Below are positions 1 to 9,103 of a stretch of 64,000 nt of DNA, piece by piece. The translations under genes were made by a program, and so were the position numbers. Below the pieces are notes generated by a model that had not been told where the DNA came from, did no database searches, and worked only from the letters and a program-made list of their open reading frames with translations. Source of the DNA: Massilia rhizosphaerae (GTDB taxonomy: Bacteria; Pseudomonadota; Gammaproteobacteria; Burkholderiales; Burkholderiaceae_D); the NCBI RefSeq assembly GCF_016093545.1, contig NZ_JADKYX010000003.1, forward strand, positions 124,001 through 188,000, in the 5' to 3' direction. Within the stretch, counting starts at the first letter, position 1, and every line of letters begins with the position of its first letter.

Positions 1-217
1 GGAGGCCGCCCAGCGCGCGCAATGGGATCGACCGGCGCATGCGGGATGCCAGCAGGGCGATGTACAGGAAGCTTCCCGAGATCAAGCCGATGCCGAACAG
101 GCCGCCCAGTACGGGCCAGCCGGGCAGGCCCCGGGTGCTGATGTCGGACAGGACCAGCGCAGGCACCATCGGGATGGCGATGGCGATCAGGAAAGACAGG
201 AACCGCAGGAAAATCAT
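1..217 (-). CDS. Small membrane protein, cut by the window edge
   Basis: The reading frame runs leftward off the window, so only the N-terminal 72 residues are visible. They form two hydrophobic stretches: residues 2-20, rich in Leu/Ile/Phe, and roughly 33-58, Gly/Leu-rich, followed by a basic Arg-Met-Arg-Arg turn. This fits a small inner-membrane protein. Two in-frame ATGs lie at 223 and 217. I chose 217 because the strong ribosome binding site GGAGG (complement of 225-229) is then about seven bases upstream, while it nearly touches the ATG at 223. No family is recognisable from this fragment. Its presence as a gene is fairly likely; its function is unknown. Confidence 0.55.
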   Translation of the reverse strand, partial: MIFLRFLSFLIAIAIPMVPALVLSDISTRGLPGWPVLGGLFGIGLISGSFLYIALLASRMRRSIPLRALGGL

Positions 218-357
218 GCGCATACCTCCAAGCGGTTCTGGATTGCGGATCGATAAGTCATGCAGCGCCATGTCCGGTGAATGAACTATTCACCAGATTA
301 GCATAGCGCCACCGGATCTGGCGCGCACAATACGCAAACGTTGTCTTTACAATTGTC

Positions 358-813
358 CTATTCCTGGCGTAGCCAGACTTGCGAGCGGCCGAACATCGGC
401 ACGCCGACATAGCCCCGTACTTCGATCTTCCGGCCGCCTTCGTGGACGCTCAGTTTGCTCTTGTAAACCTTGCCGTTCTTGGGGTCGAGGATCTCGCCGC
501 CCGTGTACTCGTCGCCGTCCTTCCTGAGCCCGGAGAGGATCGTCATGCCGATGATCGGCTGGTCCTTGCGCGCATCCCGGCACGAGGTGCATTTCGGATT
601 CTGGTCCTGGTCGGGAGTGCGGAACAGTTTTTCGATCTTGCCCTGCAGTTCGCCCTGGTTCTCCGTGATGCGGATCAAGGCGGTCGGCTTGCCGGAAGCG
701 TCGTCGATGGTCTTCCACAAGCCGACCGGCGAGGCGTCCTGGGCCCAGGCAAGCGGGGTGGCGAGGGCGGTGGCGAAGGCCGCGAGGGCGGCGGCGCGGA
801 TCAGGGGGCGCAT
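358..813 (-). CDS. DUF2147 family secreted protein
   Basis: A 151-residue protein with a clear signal peptide (basic MRPLIR, hydrophobic Ala-rich core, cleavage near AWAQ-DAS), so it is probably periplasmic or exported. The mature part has DUF2147 features: a start of the form SPVGLWKTIDD, a central pair of cysteines in KCTSC followed by DQPIIGM, then ILDPKNGKVYK and a C-terminal GYVGVPMFGRSQVW. Length and motif order match the family. DUF2147 proteins are small beta-rich periplasmic proteins of unknown biochemical role. It stands alone, downstream of the DinB-like gene on the same strand with a gap of about 90 bases. Confidence 0.85.
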   Translation of the reverse strand: MRPLIRAAALAAFATALATPLAWAQDASPVGLWKTIDDASGKPTALIRITENQGELQGKIEKLFRTPDQDQNPKCTSCRDARKDQPIIGMTILSGLRKDGDEYTGGEILDPKNGKVYKSKLSVHEGGRKIEVRGYVGVPMFGRSQVWLRQE

Positions 814-904
814 AGTGTCTCCTTATTGGATTATCGGTGTCGTGTTCTCCCAGTGTAGCAAACTGCACGGTCGTGCGGTAAACGTCGGCATCCCTGTGGC
901 CGCG

Positions 905-1441
905 TCACGCCACGTCCGGCAGCAACAGCAGGATATCCGTCGGCCCGACGTCGACGCCCAGTTGCGAGAACAAGGTCGTGGCCTGGCCCCGGTGGTGCGT
1001 CTGGTGGTTGAACACGTGCAGCAGGACGTCGCCCAGCAGTTTCGTGCTGGCGACGCCCTTGATCGACGTCCAGCTGAACGGCTCTTCCAGCTGCGCCGGC
1101 CGGACTTCGGCGGCGAAGGCGATGATGGCCGCGTCCAGCTTCGCGCGCATCGCCTGCAGCTCGTCCAGGGTGGCGCACAGGTACTGGTCCAGCGACGTCG
1201 GCCGCGGCAAGTCGTCCAGGCAGCGCAGCGACGTGAAGCCGGGCCGGTTGGCACCGATGCGCTTGAACCAGATGAGGTCCGCGATCACGATGTGGACGAG
1301 CGTCCCGAACACGGAACCGAAGAACGCGCCGCGGTCTTCGTGCAGCCGGTCCGCCGGCAAGGTGGCGGCCGCGTCGTACAACTTGCGGTTCATCCATTGG
1401 TTGTAGGCGGCCAGATGGGCAAAGTGGGAAGTCATGGTCAT
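905..1441 (-). CDS. DinB/YfiT-like four-helix metalloprotein
   Basis: A 178-residue all-helical protein of the DinB/YfiT-like superfamily, with no signal peptide. The three histidines that normally bind one metal ion can be placed at H50 (TLVHIVIADLIW), H146 and H150 (FNHQTHHRGQ). N-terminal AYNQWMNRKLYD and the HHRGQ..T.....G block are typical of the family. Members include damage-inducible proteins and thiol-dependent S-transferases, but most are uncharacterised, so no substrate is assigned. It starts downstream of valS and is separated from it by a terminator hairpin, so it is probably transcribed on its own. Confidence 0.85.
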   Translation of the reverse strand: MTMTSHFAHLAAYNQWMNRKLYDAAATLPADRLHEDRGAFFGSVFGTLVHIVIADLIWFKRIGANRPGFTSLRCLDDLPRPTSLDQYLCATLDELQAMRAKLDAAIIAFAAEVRPAQLEEPFSWTSIKGVASTKLLGDVLLHVFNHQTHHRGQATTLFSQLGVDVGPTDILLLLPDVA

Positions 1442-1453
1442 TCGGGCTCCGAT

Positions 1454-1482
1454 AAAAAAACGCGCCGGTGTGAACCGGCGCG
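1454..1482 (-). terminator. Rho-independent terminator of valS
   Basis: A perfect 9-bp stem, CGCGCCGGT/ACCGGCGCG with a GTGA loop (1461-1482), is followed on the minus strand by seven T (A-run 1454-1460). It lies 34 bases past the valS stop and just before the DinB-like gene. Confidence 0.9.
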
Positions 1483-1515
1483 TCGTTCAGGGTGCGCAGG
1501 GCAGTGCGCGCGGCA

Positions 1516-4314
1516 TCAGGCCGGCGGCAGCTTGGCGAACTGCTCGTTCAGCTTGGACAGGGTGGCGCTGAAGTTTTCCAGGCGCTCGCGTTCCTGGGCG
1601 ACGACGGCCGCCGGTGCGCGGGCGACGAAGCTTTCGCTGGACAGCTTGGCCGTAGCCTTGCCGATCTCGCCTTCGATGCGCGCGATCTCCTTTTTCAGGC
1701 GTTCGCGTTCGGCGGCGACGTCGATCTCCACCTTCAGCATCAGCTTCGTCGTGCCGACGATGGCGACGGCGGCCGGCGAATCCGGCAGCGCGTCGACGAT
1801 CTGCACTTCCGACAGCTTGGCCAGCAGCGCGACGTACGGTGCGAAGCCGGCGGCGGCAGCGCGGTCTGCGTCGTTCGCCGGCTCGACGATCAGCGGCACG
1901 CGCACGGACGGCGCCAGCTTCATTTCGCCGCGCAGGTTGCGGGTGGCGTCGGTGACCTTCTTGAACTGCTCCATCCAGGCTTCCGCGTCCGGGTCGATCA
2001 GCGACTCGTCGGCGATCGGGTAGGGCTGCAGCATGATCGTGTCGCCCGTTTTACCCGCCAGCGGCGCGACGGCCTGCCACAACGCTTCCGTGACGAACGG
2101 GATGATCGGATGCGCGAGACGCAGCACGACTTCCAGCACGCGCAGCAGCGTGTGGCGGGTGGCGCGTTGCTGCGCTTCCGTGCCTTGCTGGACCTGCACC
2201 TTGGCCAGCTCCAGGTACCAGTCGCAGTACTCGTCCCACACGAAGCTGTAGATGCTGTTCGCGATGTTGTCGAAGCGGTAGTCTTCGAAGCCCTTCGCCA
2301 CGTCCAGTTCGACGCGGTTCAGGCGCGAGATGATCCAGCGGTCGGCTGGCGAGTAATCGGCGGCGCCCGGCTTGCCGCAGTCCTTGCCTTCCGTGTTCAT
2401 CAGCACGAAGCGGGTGGCGTTCCACAGCTTGTTGCAGAAGTTGCGGTAGCCTTCGCAGCGGCCCAGGTCGAAGTTGATGTTGCGGCCCAGCGAGGCGTAG
2501 CTCGCCATCGTGAAGCGCACGGCGTCCGTGCCGAACGCCGGGATCCCGTCCGGGAATTCCTTGCGCGTCGCTTTCTCGATCTTCGGCGCGCTGCGCGGGT
2601 CCATCAGGCCCGTGGTGCGCTTGGCGACGAGCGCGTCGATGCTGATGCCGTCGATCAGGTCGATCGGGTCGAGCGTGTTGCCCTTCGACTTGGACATCTT
2701 CTGGCCCGTCGAATCGCGCACGAGGCCGTGCACGTACACGGTCTTGAACGGGACCTTGCCGGTGAAGTGCGCCGTCATCATGACCATGCGCGCGACCCAG
2801 AAGAAGATGATGTCGAAGCCGGTGACGAGCACGGAAGAGGGCAGGAACAGGTCCATGTCCTTCGTCTGTTCCGGCCAGCCGACCGTCGAGAACGGGACGA
2901 GCGCGGACGAGAACCACGTGTCGAGCACGTCGTCGTCGCGTTTCAGTTCGCCGTTGACGCCGGCCGCCTTGGCCTTCTGCTGCGCGTCTTCCTCGTTGCG
3001 GGCGACGACGACTTCGCCGTTCGGACCGTACCAGGCCGGGATGCGGTGGCCCCACCACAGCTGACGCGAGATGCACCAGTCCTGGATGTTGTTCAGCCAC
3101 TGGTTGTACGTGGTCGTCCAGTTCTCCGGGACGAACTTGATCTCGCCGCTCGCGACTTTGTCGAGCGCCACTTCGGTGATCGATTTGCCCGGATTGTGCG
3201 TGCCTTCCGGCGCCGGCTTGCTCATCGCGACGAACCACTGGTCGGTCAGCATCGGCTCGATGATGACGCCCGTGCGGTCGCCGCGCGGCACCATCAGCTT
3301 GTGCGGTTTCACCTGTTCCAGCAGGCCTTGCGCTTCCAGGTCGGCGACGATCTTCTTGCGCGCGACGAAGCGATCGAGGCCGCGGTAGGCTTCCGGCGCG
3401 TCGTCGACGATTTTCGCCTCTAACGTCATGATGCTCGGCATGGCGAGGTTGTGGCGCTGGCCGACGGCGTAGTCGTTGAAATCGTGCGCCGGCGTGATCT
3501 TCACGCAGCCGGTGCCGAACGCTTTGTCGACGTAGGTGTCGGCGATGACGGGGATCTCGCGGCCGACCAGGGGCAGCGTGAGCATCTTGCCGTGCAGGTG
3601 CGCATAGCGTTCGTCGGTCGGGTCGACGGCGACGGCGACGTCGCCCAGCATCGTTTCCGGACGCGTCGTCGCGACCGTCAGGTGGCCGCTGCCGTCCGCC
3701 AGCGGATAGCGGATGTACCACATCGAACCGTCTTCTTCCTGCGAATCGACTTCGAGGTCGGAGACGGCCGTGCCCAGCACCGGGTCCCAGTTGACGAGGC
3801 GCTTGCCGCGATAGATCAGGCCTTGTTCGAACAGGCGCACGAAGACTTCGGTGACGGTTTTCGAGCGCGGCTCGTCCATCGTGAAGTATTCGCGCGCCCA
3901 GTCGGCGGAGGCGCCCAGGCGCCGCATCTGGCCCGTGATCGTGCTGCCCGATTTTTCCTTCCACTCCCACACCTTCTCGACGAAGGCTGCGCGGCCCAGG
4001 TCGTGGCGCGAGACTTTTTGCGCGTCGAGCTGGCGCTCCACGACGATCTGCGTGGCGATGCCGGCGTGGTCGGTGCCCGGGATCCACGCCGTGTTAAAGC
4101 CACGCATGCGGTAGTAGCGGGTCAGGCCATCCATGACGGTCTGGTTGAAGGCGTGCCCCATGTGCAGGGTGCCCGTCACGTTCGGCGGCGGCAGCTGGAT
4201 GCTGAACGACGGCTTCCCGTCGTCCATGGAGGCGGCGAAGTAACCGCGCTGTTCCCATTCCGTGCGCCAGAATTGTTCGATGTCGGCTGGCTCGAAAGAC
4301 TTGGCTAATTCCAT
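1516..4314 (-). CDS. valS: Valine-tRNA ligase
   Basis: Class I aminoacyl-tRNA synthetase of 932 residues that charges tRNA-Val in the cytoplasm. The N-terminal Rossmann half carries the HIGH signature as HMGH in [13 protein letters not shown]. The large CP1 editing domain follows, then the KMSKS loop in [10 protein letters not shown]. An anticodon-binding helical domain comes next, and the C-terminal 65 or so residues form the charged ValS coiled coil ([19 protein letters not shown]). Length fits bacterial ValRS. I chose the ATG at 4314 (MELAKSFEP) over the ATG at 4401: the 29 extra residues have no family counterpart and their start lies inside a palindromic repeat. A terminator follows directly. 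Confidence 0.97.
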   Translation of the reverse strand: MELAKSFEPADIEQFWRTEWEQRGYFAASMDDGKPSFSIQLPPPNVTGTLHMGHAFNQTVMDGLTRYYRMRGFNTAWIPGTDHAGIATQIVVERQLDAQKVSRHDLGRAAFVEKVWEWKEKSGSTITGQMRRLGASADWAREYFTMDEPRSKTVTEVFVRLFEQGLIYRGKRLVNWDPVLGTAVSDLEVDSQEEDGSMWYIRYPLADGSGHLTVATTRPETMLGDVAVAVDPTDERYAHLHGKMLTLPLVGREIPVIADTYVDKAFGTGCVKITPAHDFNDYAVGQRHNLAMPSIMTLEAKIVDDAPEAYRGLDRFVARKKIVADLEAQGLLEQVKPHKLMVPRGDRTGVIIEPMLTDQWFVAMSKPAPEGTHNPGKSITEVALDKVASGEIKFVPENWTTTYNQWLNNIQDWCISRQLWWGHRIPAWYGPNGEVVVARNEEDAQQKAKAAGVNGELKRDDDVLDTWFSSALVPFSTVGWPEQTKDMDLFLPSSVLVTGFDIIFFWVARMVMMTAHFTGKVPFKTVYVHGLVRDSTGQKMSKSKGNTLDPIDLIDGISIDALVAKRTTGLMDPRSAPKIEKATRKEFPDGIPAFGTDAVRFTMASYASLGRNINFDLGRCEGYRNFCNKLWNATRFVLMNTEGKDCGKPGAADYSPADRWIISRLNRVELDVAKGFEDYRFDNIANSIYSFVWDEYCDWYLELAKVQVQQGTEAQQRATRHTLLRVLEVVLRLAHPIIPFVTEALWQAVAPLAGKTGDTIMLQPYPIADESLIDPDAEAWMEQFKKVTDATRNLRGEMKLAPSVRVPLIVEPANDADRAAAAGFAPYVALLAKLSEVQIVDALPDSPAAVAIVGTTKLMLKVEIDVAAERERLKKEIARIEGEIGKATAKLSSESFVARAPAAVVAQERERLENFSATLSKLNEQFAKLPPA

Positions 4315-4367
4315 GATGTGGCTGTGATGGCGTGATTTGCGAAAACGATCATTATAGATGACGGCGT

Positions 4368-4441
4368 GTAGGGTGGACGGGTTTCCCGTCCACGCGTTCA
4401 TGCGCCGGTTGAACGCGTGGACGGCGAGCCGTCCACCCTAC
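4368..4441. repeat. REPIN-like palindromic repeat upstream of valS
   Basis: Two inverted copies of one short palindromic unit face each other. GTAGGGTGGACGG (4368-4380) pairs with CCGTCCACGCG further in, and the mirror unit ends in CCGTCCACCCTAC (4429-4441). The inner arms CGCGTTCA and TGAACGCG (4393-4417) pair too. The same GTAGGGTGG...CCACCCTAC ends occur at 15025-15127. This is the shape of REP doublets (REPINs). It lies between the promoter side of valS and the terminator of the protease gene. Confidence 0.7.
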
Positions 4442-4461
4442 CCGTGACGCGGCCGTTAACG

Positions 4462-4485
4462 AAAAAGGGCGCGGCAGCGCCCTTT
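4462..4485 (-). terminator. Rho-independent terminator of the S8 protease gene
   Basis: Stem AAAGGGCGC/GCGCCCTTT (4464-4472 and 4477-4485) with a GGCA loop is followed on the minus strand by a T-run. It lies just beyond the protease stop codon at 4506. Confidence 0.9.
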
Positions 4486-4505
4486 GCCGTACGAGCGGCC
4501 GTGGA

Positions 4506-6080
4506 TTACTTGCCGCAGCCCAGCGCCCTGATGCGATCGTATGCCGCCTTGGCCTGCACGAGACCGTAGCCGTACCTGGTGTCGCGGCCGGCCGCGCCCA
4601 GGTCGAGCGCGCTGTTGTCCAGCGACGTGCGGATCTGGGCGCCCGTGCAGCTCGGGAAGTAGCTCCACACCAGCGCGGCGACGGCCGACACGTGCGGCGT
4701 CGCCATCGACGTGCCGTCGAAGTAGGCGTAGTTCGACGCCTTCACGGTCACCGTCGCGCTCTGCCCCAGCTGGGTCTTCATCGCGGCGCCGTCCGTGTCG
4801 GATGCGGTCAGCGACGGGATCGTCGTCACGGTCGTGCCCAGCGTGCCGCTGAAGCTGCCGGCCACGTTGTTGTAGACGATGGCGCCTACGCCGCCGCTGT
4901 TCTGGCAGTTGGTGACCTTGGTCGCGAAGTCGATCGTGCCGCGCTGGATCAGGCAGATCTTGCCGGAGACGGTCGTGTCGACCGTGTCGCCGATGCCGAA
5001 GTCGGCCAGCGGCGCGGTCGCGGTCTTGACGGGCGAGCCGTCCATCGCCGACGACGCATAGTTGGTCGAGCCGACCGTCAGCGCCGTGTCGACGCCGGTG
5101 CCCATCGGGACGGTGGACAGCACGGACACGCCCGGTCCCGCGATCTCGACGTCCTTGTTGTATTGCGAGAACGAGGCGACGACCTTGTTCTCGTCCACGG
5201 CCGCCACCGACATCACGCTGCCGTAGCCGGCCGGGTACGACGTCTTCGAATTGCCGTCGTTGCCGGCCGCGGCGATCGACAGCACGCCCTTGGTCTGCAG
5301 GCTGTCGAAGGCGCGCTGCTCGGTGATGCTGCGCGCGCCGCCGCCCAGCGACATCGTGATGACGTTGGCCCCCGCCGCGCCGCACTTGTTGGCCGCGTTG
5401 GCCAAGGTCGACGAGTAGGTCCACGCGCCGTCCTGGCCGAACACTTTCACGATGTGCAGCTTGAGCTGCTTGTTCGGATTCACGCCGACGACGCCGAGGC
5501 CGTTGTCGACGGCCGCGATGGTGCCGAACACGTGGGTGCCGTGGTGGGTCTCGTCCGTGTACCACCAGCCGGTGCCGGAATCGTATTCGCCGGTGACGTT
5601 GGCGCCGTTGTCCTTCAGGTCTTCATGGCTGAAGTCGACGCCCGAGTCGATGATGCAGATCTTGCGGTTGCTCGCATTCGCATCCGATAACTGGTCGGCC
5701 TGCACGAGCTTGATCCCGTACGGGACCAGCTGTCCGGTCGTGTACGGCACGCCGGTGGAGGGCGTCGTCAGCGCGAACGGCTTGCGGATGACGTCTTCCT
5801 CGACGTACTCGACGTTCGGATTGTGCTGCAGGCCGGCCAGCGCGGCCGTCGGCACTTCGATCGCCATCGCGTTCATGTTGAAGATGTCCAGCTTGACCGC
5901 CCCCCTGGCGGCCGCGACGGCGGACTTGACGTTGGCGGCCGTTCCCGGCTTGAATGCGACGATCACGCGGGTGGTGCCGGGCGCGGCCGACGCACTGCCC
6001 GCAAACGCGACGGCAAGGGCCGCCACGCACAGGCCGAGGGCCGGGATCATCGTCGATGCGCGAGTGTGTTTCTGATTCAT
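4506..6080 (-). CDS. Secreted subtilisin-like serine protease (S8)
   Basis: A 524-residue preproprotein. Residues 1-33 are a signal peptide (cleavage near ASA-APG). Residues 36-100 resemble an inhibitor I9 propeptide (TTRVIVAFKPG to VEYVEEDVI). The catalytic domain follows with D145 (IIDSGVD), H180 (HHGTHVFG), oxyanion N274 (AAGNDG) and S458 (DGTSMATPH). Between N274 and S458 sits an insert of about 90 residues (370-440) with GKICLIQRGTIDF and GGVGAIVYNN, which are the hallmarks of a PA (protease-associated) domain. The likely role is extracellular protein breakdown after autocatalytic removal of the propeptide. No C-terminal sorting tail is seen. A GGAG ribosome site precedes the ATG, and the gene has its own terminator, so it is monocistronic. 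Confidence 0.93.
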   Translation of the reverse strand: MNQKHTRASTMIPALGLCVAALAVAFAGSASAAPGTTRVIVAFKPGTAANVKSAVAAARGAVKLDIFNMNAMAIEVPTAALAGLQHNPNVEYVEEDVIRKPFALTTPSTGVPYTTGQLVPYGIKLVQADQLSDANASNRKICIIDSGVDFSHEDLKDNGANVTGEYDSGTGWWYTDETHHGTHVFGTIAAVDNGLGVVGVNPNKQLKLHIVKVFGQDGAWTYSSTLANAANKCGAAGANVITMSLGGGARSITEQRAFDSLQTKGVLSIAAAGNDGNSKTSYPAGYGSVMSVAAVDENKVVASFSQYNKDVEIAGPGVSVLSTVPMGTGVDTALTVGSTNYASSAMDGSPVKTATAPLADFGIGDTVDTTVSGKICLIQRGTIDFATKVTNCQNSGGVGAIVYNNVAGSFSGTLGTTVTTIPSLTASDTDGAAMKTQLGQSATVTVKASNYAYFDGTSMATPHVSAVAALVWSYFPSCTGAQIRTSLDNSALDLGAAGRDTRYGYGLVQAKAAYDRIRALGCGK

Positions 6081-6389
6081 CGGTGTCTTCTCCGTTTAGG
6101 GTATCGTTTCGCAGCTGGCCTTGTGGGCCGCATGCTTGTGGTAAATGCTCCTCGAACAACCGAACCATCTCGCTGCCCAGATCGGGCAGCGCGGTTCAGT
6201 TTATTTTGGGAACTTATACATATGCAATTGCATTTCAATCGTGCGCGCCCCGTGTTGCGCTCGCATCGCAATGGCGTTGCGCCATCACGGAAATTGTGAA
6301 TTTATTTGACGAGGCTGCTTGTCAGTGTGATATATTTTTGGCGCGCCGCAGCGGGCGCGTTCCCCCTCATCGCAGCGAGAACCATCACA
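6081..6389. promoter_or_regulatory. Divergent intergenic region with a 12-bp palindrome
   Basis: About 310 bases separate the divergent protease and REC-ANTAR genes, and no gene is seen in them. The stretch is AT-richer than its surroundings from about 6195 to 6300 and contains the perfect palindrome ATGCAATTGCAT (6222-6233), a plausible regulator site. Promoters for both genes must lie here, but I cannot place the boxes with confidence. Confidence 0.45.
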
Positions 6390-7028
6390 ATGAGCGCGCA
6401 CCTTCCGCCCCGCCGCCTGATCCTGCTCGTCGACGACGATCCTCTCCTGCTCGACTACCTGGCGACCGTGCTGGGCCATGCCGGCTACGACACCCTGGCC
6501 GCCGCGTCGGCTGCGGAAGCCTTGCAGCGCGTGGCCGAACGCGAAGCCGACATCGCGCTGGCGCTGCTCGACGTCAGCATGCCCGGCATGTCCGGCCTCG
6601 ACCTGGCGCGCCGCCTCAAGGACCATACATCGGTCGCCTTCATGTTCCTGTCGTCCGTCGACGATGCCGAAACGGCCCGCCAGGCGGCCAGCCACGGCGC
6701 CGTCGGCTTCGTCGTCAAGCCGGTCGATGCGACGCGGCTGCTGCCGGCCTTCGAGTCCGCGCTCGCGCGCGCGGACGAGATCCGCCAGCTGCGCCGCACG
6801 GAAGCGAACCTGAACGCCGCGCTGGCGGCGGGCAGGGAGACGAGCCTGGCCGTGGGCCTCCTGATGACGCGCTTCCAGACCGACCGCAACACGGCGTTCG
6901 AGGTGCTGCGCGACCACGCCCGGTCGAGCCGGCGCAAGGTCAACGAAGTCGCCGACCAGCTTGTCGCTGCCGAGGAATTGCTCAACAGCCTGCATGGGGC
7001 GTTCGCGGCGCGCTTGAAAGGGAAGTAG
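6390..7028 (+). CDS. Orphan REC-ANTAR response regulator
   Basis: A 212-residue cytoplasmic regulator. Residues 10-125 are a receiver domain with the acidic pair in LLVDDDP, the phospho-acceptor Asp in ALLDVSMPGMSG, Thr/Ser in FLSSVD and Lys in FVVKPVD. After a short coiled linker comes an ANTAR domain (about 145-200), recognised by AVGLLMTRFQTDRNTAFEVL and the following K-V-N-x-V-A. ANTAR domains bind paired stem-loops in nascent mRNA and block termination, as in AmiR and NasR. No histidine kinase gene is adjacent, so the partner is unknown. I chose the ATG at 6390 because the 28 residues upstream look non-coding and lack receiver homology. The next gene starts 63 bases on and is probably independent. 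Confidence 0.88.
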   Translation: MSAHLPPRRLILLVDDDPLLLDYLATVLGHAGYDTLAAASAAEALQRVAEREADIALALLDVSMPGMSGLDLARRLKDHTSVAFMFLSSVDDAETARQAASHGAVGFVVKPVDATRLLPAFESALARADEIRQLRRTEANLNAALAAGRETSLAVGLLMTRFQTDRNTAFEVLRDHARSSRRKVNEVADQLVAAEELLNSLHGAFAARLKGK

Positions 7029-7091
7029 GCTGCCGCCCGCGGCTTGGTATCATGCCGAACTTTCTTTCATCATTTTCCGGGGACAGACACC

Positions 7092-8198
7092 ATGAAAACC
7101 AAGGCTGCGATCGCTTGGCAGGCAGGGAAACCGCTGACGATCGAAGAGGTCGAGCTCGAGGGCCCGAAGGCCGGCGAAGTGCTGGTCGAAGTCAAGGCGA
7201 CGGGCATCTGCCATACGGACTGGTACACGTTGTCCGGCGCCGACCCGGAAGGCATCTTTCCGGCCATCCTGGGCCATGAGGGCGCGGGCGTCGTCGTCGA
7301 CGTCGGCCCCGGCGTGACCAGCCTGCGCAAGGATGACCACGTCATCCCGCTGTACACGCCGGAATGCCGCCAGTGCAAGTTCTGCCTGTCGCAGAAGACC
7401 AATCTGTGCCAGGCCATCCGCGCCACGCAGGGCCGCGGCCTGATGCCGGATGCGACGTCGCGCTTCTCGCTGGACGGCAAGCCCATCTATCACTACATGG
7501 GGACGTCGACCTTTTCGAACTACATCGTGGTGCCGGAAATCGCGCTGGCGAAAGTCCGTTCGGACGCGCCATTCGACAAGATCTGCTACATCGGCTGCGG
7601 CGTGACGACCGGCATCGGCGCCGTCATCTTCACGGCGAAGGTGGAGGCGGGCGCGAACGTCGTCGTGTTCGGCCTGGGCGGCATCGGCCTGAACGTGATC
7701 CAGGCGGCGAAGATGGTCGGCGCCGACAAGATCATCGGCGTGGACATCAACCCGGGCCGCGAGGACATGGCGCGCAAGTTCGGCATGACCCACTTCGTCA
7801 ATCCGAAAGAGGTCGAGAACGTCGTCGACACCATCGTCCAGCTGACGGACGGCGGCGCGGATTACTCGTTCGAATGCATCGGCAATGTGCAGACGATGCG
7901 CCAGGCGCTGGAGTGCTGCCACAAGGGCTGGGGCCAGTCCATCATCATCGGTGTGGCGGAAGCGGGCAAGGAGATTGCGACGCGTCCGTTCCAGCTGGTC
8001 ACGGGCCGCGTGTGGAAGGGTTCCGCGTTCGGCGGCGCGCGCGGCCGCACGGACGTGCCGAAGATCGTCGACTGGTACATGGAAAACAAGATCAACATCG
8101 ACGACCTGATCACGCATCACCTGACGCTCGAGCAGATCAACGACGGCTTCGACCTCATGAAGAAGGGCGAGTCGATCCGCTCCGTCGTCGTGTACTGA
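7092..8198 (+). CDS. frmA: S-(hydroxymethyl)glutathione dehydrogenase (class III ADH)
   Basis: A 368-residue zinc-dependent medium-chain dehydrogenase that oxidises the formaldehyde-glutathione adduct to S-formylglutathione with NAD. Catalytic zinc ligands are C40 (GICHTDWY), H62/E63 (GHEGAG) and C169 (YIGCGVTTG). Structural zinc ligands are C92, C95, C98 and C106. The NAD-binding turn GLGGIG is at 194-199. Length and near-complete conservation point to class III rather than other alcohol dehydrogenases. The ATG at 7092 follows GGGGACAG. The usual partner, S-formylglutathione hydrolase, is not next door, and no FrmR-like repressor is present. It may also reduce S-nitrosoglutathione, a known side activity of the family. 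Confidence 0.96.
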   Translation: MKTKAAIAWQAGKPLTIEEVELEGPKAGEVLVEVKATGICHTDWYTLSGADPEGIFPAILGHEGAGVVVDVGPGVTSLRKDDHVIPLYTPECRQCKFCLSQKTNLCQAIRATQGRGLMPDATSRFSLDGKPIYHYMGTSTFSNYIVVPEIALAKVRSDAPFDKICYIGCGVTTGIGAVIFTAKVEAGANVVVFGLGGIGLNVIQAAKMVGADKIIGVDINPGREDMARKFGMTHFVNPKEVENVVDTIVQLTDGGADYSFECIGNVQTMRQALECCHKGWGQSIIIGVAEAGKEIATRPFQLVTGRVWKGSAFGGARGRTDVPKIVDWYMENKINIDDLITHHLTLEQINDGFDLMKKGESIRSVVVY

Positions 8199-8210
8199 GT
8201 CCGCCGTTTC

Positions 8211-8240
8211 CGCGGCGCCGTGCGGCGCCGTGCGGCGCCG
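8211..8240. repeat. Three tandem 10-bp units
   Basis: The unit NGCGGCGCCG is repeated three times just after the frmA stop. Each unit contains the palindrome GGCGCC. It is probably slippage-prone non-coding DNA. Confidence 0.7.
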
Positions 8241-8296
8241 CTTGTCGCTCATCCCGCTATCGTCTTCCGAATCGCAATACGCAGAAGTCTAGAACA

Positions 8297-8326
8297 AACT
8301 TCCTAGATAAAATTTTCTAGGAAGTT
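8297..8326. promoter_or_regulatory. Perfect 11-bp inverted repeat
   Basis: AACTTCCTAGA (8297-8307) and TCTAGGAAGTT (8316-8326) are exact inverted copies around an 8-base AT loop. There is no T-run on either side, so an operator or an mRNA stem-loop is as likely as a terminator of frmA. It lies about 55 bases before a TATAAT box of the next gene. Confidence 0.6.
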
Positions 8327-8379
8327 CATATTGCGTCACGAAAGGCACAGTCGGCGCCGAAGGCATAAGTTGTTTCTTG

Positions 8380-8385
8380 TATAAT
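8380..8385 (+). promoter_or_regulatory. Consensus -10 box for the outer-membrane protein gene
   Basis: An exact TATAAT lies 28 bases before the ATG at 8414. No convincing -35 hexamer is seen at 17 bases spacing, so this promoter may need an activator. Confidence 0.5.
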
Positions 8386-8413
8386 TTCTAGCCCTCAAAG
8401 ATCGGAAATTTTT

Positions 8414-8908
8414 ATGTTCAAGAAACTCGCAATCGCCGCCACCCTGGCACTGGCGGCATCCTTGTCGTTCGCGGCCGCACCGACCGGCTATTACGGCGGC
8501 CTGGACGTCGGCTCCGCCAAGATCGACAACTTCAAGGACAGCAAAGCCGGCGCCGGCGGCTTCCTGGGCTACGGCTTCAACCGTTTCGTCGCGATCGAGC
8601 TGGGCTATCGCCAACTCGGCAGCTGGAACATCGGCGGCGCCGACGTGACCGCCACGCAAGCGCACGTTTCCGTCGTCGGCTTCTTTCCGCTGGCCCCGCA
8701 ATTCGATATCTACGGCCGCCTCGGCTATAACTCGCTGCGCGCCAAAGCGTCGTATGGCGGTTTCTCGTACGGCGACGATACCAATGGCGGCCTGTATGGC
8801 GTCGGCCTGAACTACGACTTCACCCCGACCGTTTCCGGTCGTGCCGAAGTGCAGAAGCCGTCCAGCGATTCGACCTATTACGGCGTCGGTATCGTCGTTA
8901 AATTCTGA
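8414..8908 (+). CDS. OmpA-like outer-membrane beta-barrel protein
   Basis: A 164-residue protein with a standard signal peptide (MFKKLAIAATLALAASLSF, cleavage near AAA). The mature part alternates polar and aromatic residues in roughly eight strands (YYGGLDVG, FLGYGFN, VAIELGYRQL, ARLGY-like repeats) and ends in a terminal Phe (VGIVVKF), the signal for BAM-mediated outer-membrane insertion. No periplasmic OmpA peptidoglycan-binding domain follows, so it is a small eight-stranded barrel of the OmpA/OmpW/PagP-like kind. Function is unknown. It has a consensus -10 box and a strong terminator, so it is a single-gene unit and probably well expressed. Confidence 0.85.
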   Translation: MFKKLAIAATLALAASLSFAAAPTGYYGGLDVGSAKIDNFKDSKAGAGGFLGYGFNRFVAIELGYRQLGSWNIGGADVTATQAHVSVVGFFPLAPQFDIYGRLGYNSLRAKASYGGFSYGDDTNGGLYGVGLNYDFTPTVSGRAEVQKPSSDSTYYGVGIVVKF

Positions 8909-8941
8909 TCGGTGCGCCGGCGTGCCCGGCAGCGATCATGG

Positions 8942-8978
8942 CGGCATATGTTCCGGAAACGGAATATATGCCGTTTTT
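8942..8978 (+). terminator. Strong Rho-independent terminator after the barrel gene
   Basis: A 14-bp stem (8942-8955 with 8960-8973, one G-U pair, GAAA tetraloop) is followed by TTTTTAT. The outer arms CGGCATAT/ATATGCCG are the same as in the palindrome at 11781-11800. Confidence 0.93.
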
Positions 8979-9103
8979 ATTGATGGAATGCCGAAGCCTA
9001 TTCGGCTGCGGACGCTGCGATAGCAGGTGTCTATTGCTGCGCCAATTCGTGTGTGGCACGATGCCGAATCGACCTTTGACATTCTATCAATCCGGAACCC
9101 CGC

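Noticed and set aside
1492-3423. Long open frame antisense to valS (and similar ones opposite M13 peptidase, polA, dxs, the kinase and both receptors)
   Set aside because: They follow from high GC at third codon positions; the products are Arg/Ala/His/Val-rich with no domains, and the opposite strand holds clear conserved genes.
4315-4401. 29-residue N-terminal extension of ValS
   Set aside because: It has no family similarity and begins inside a palindromic repeat; the start at 4314 gives the standard length.
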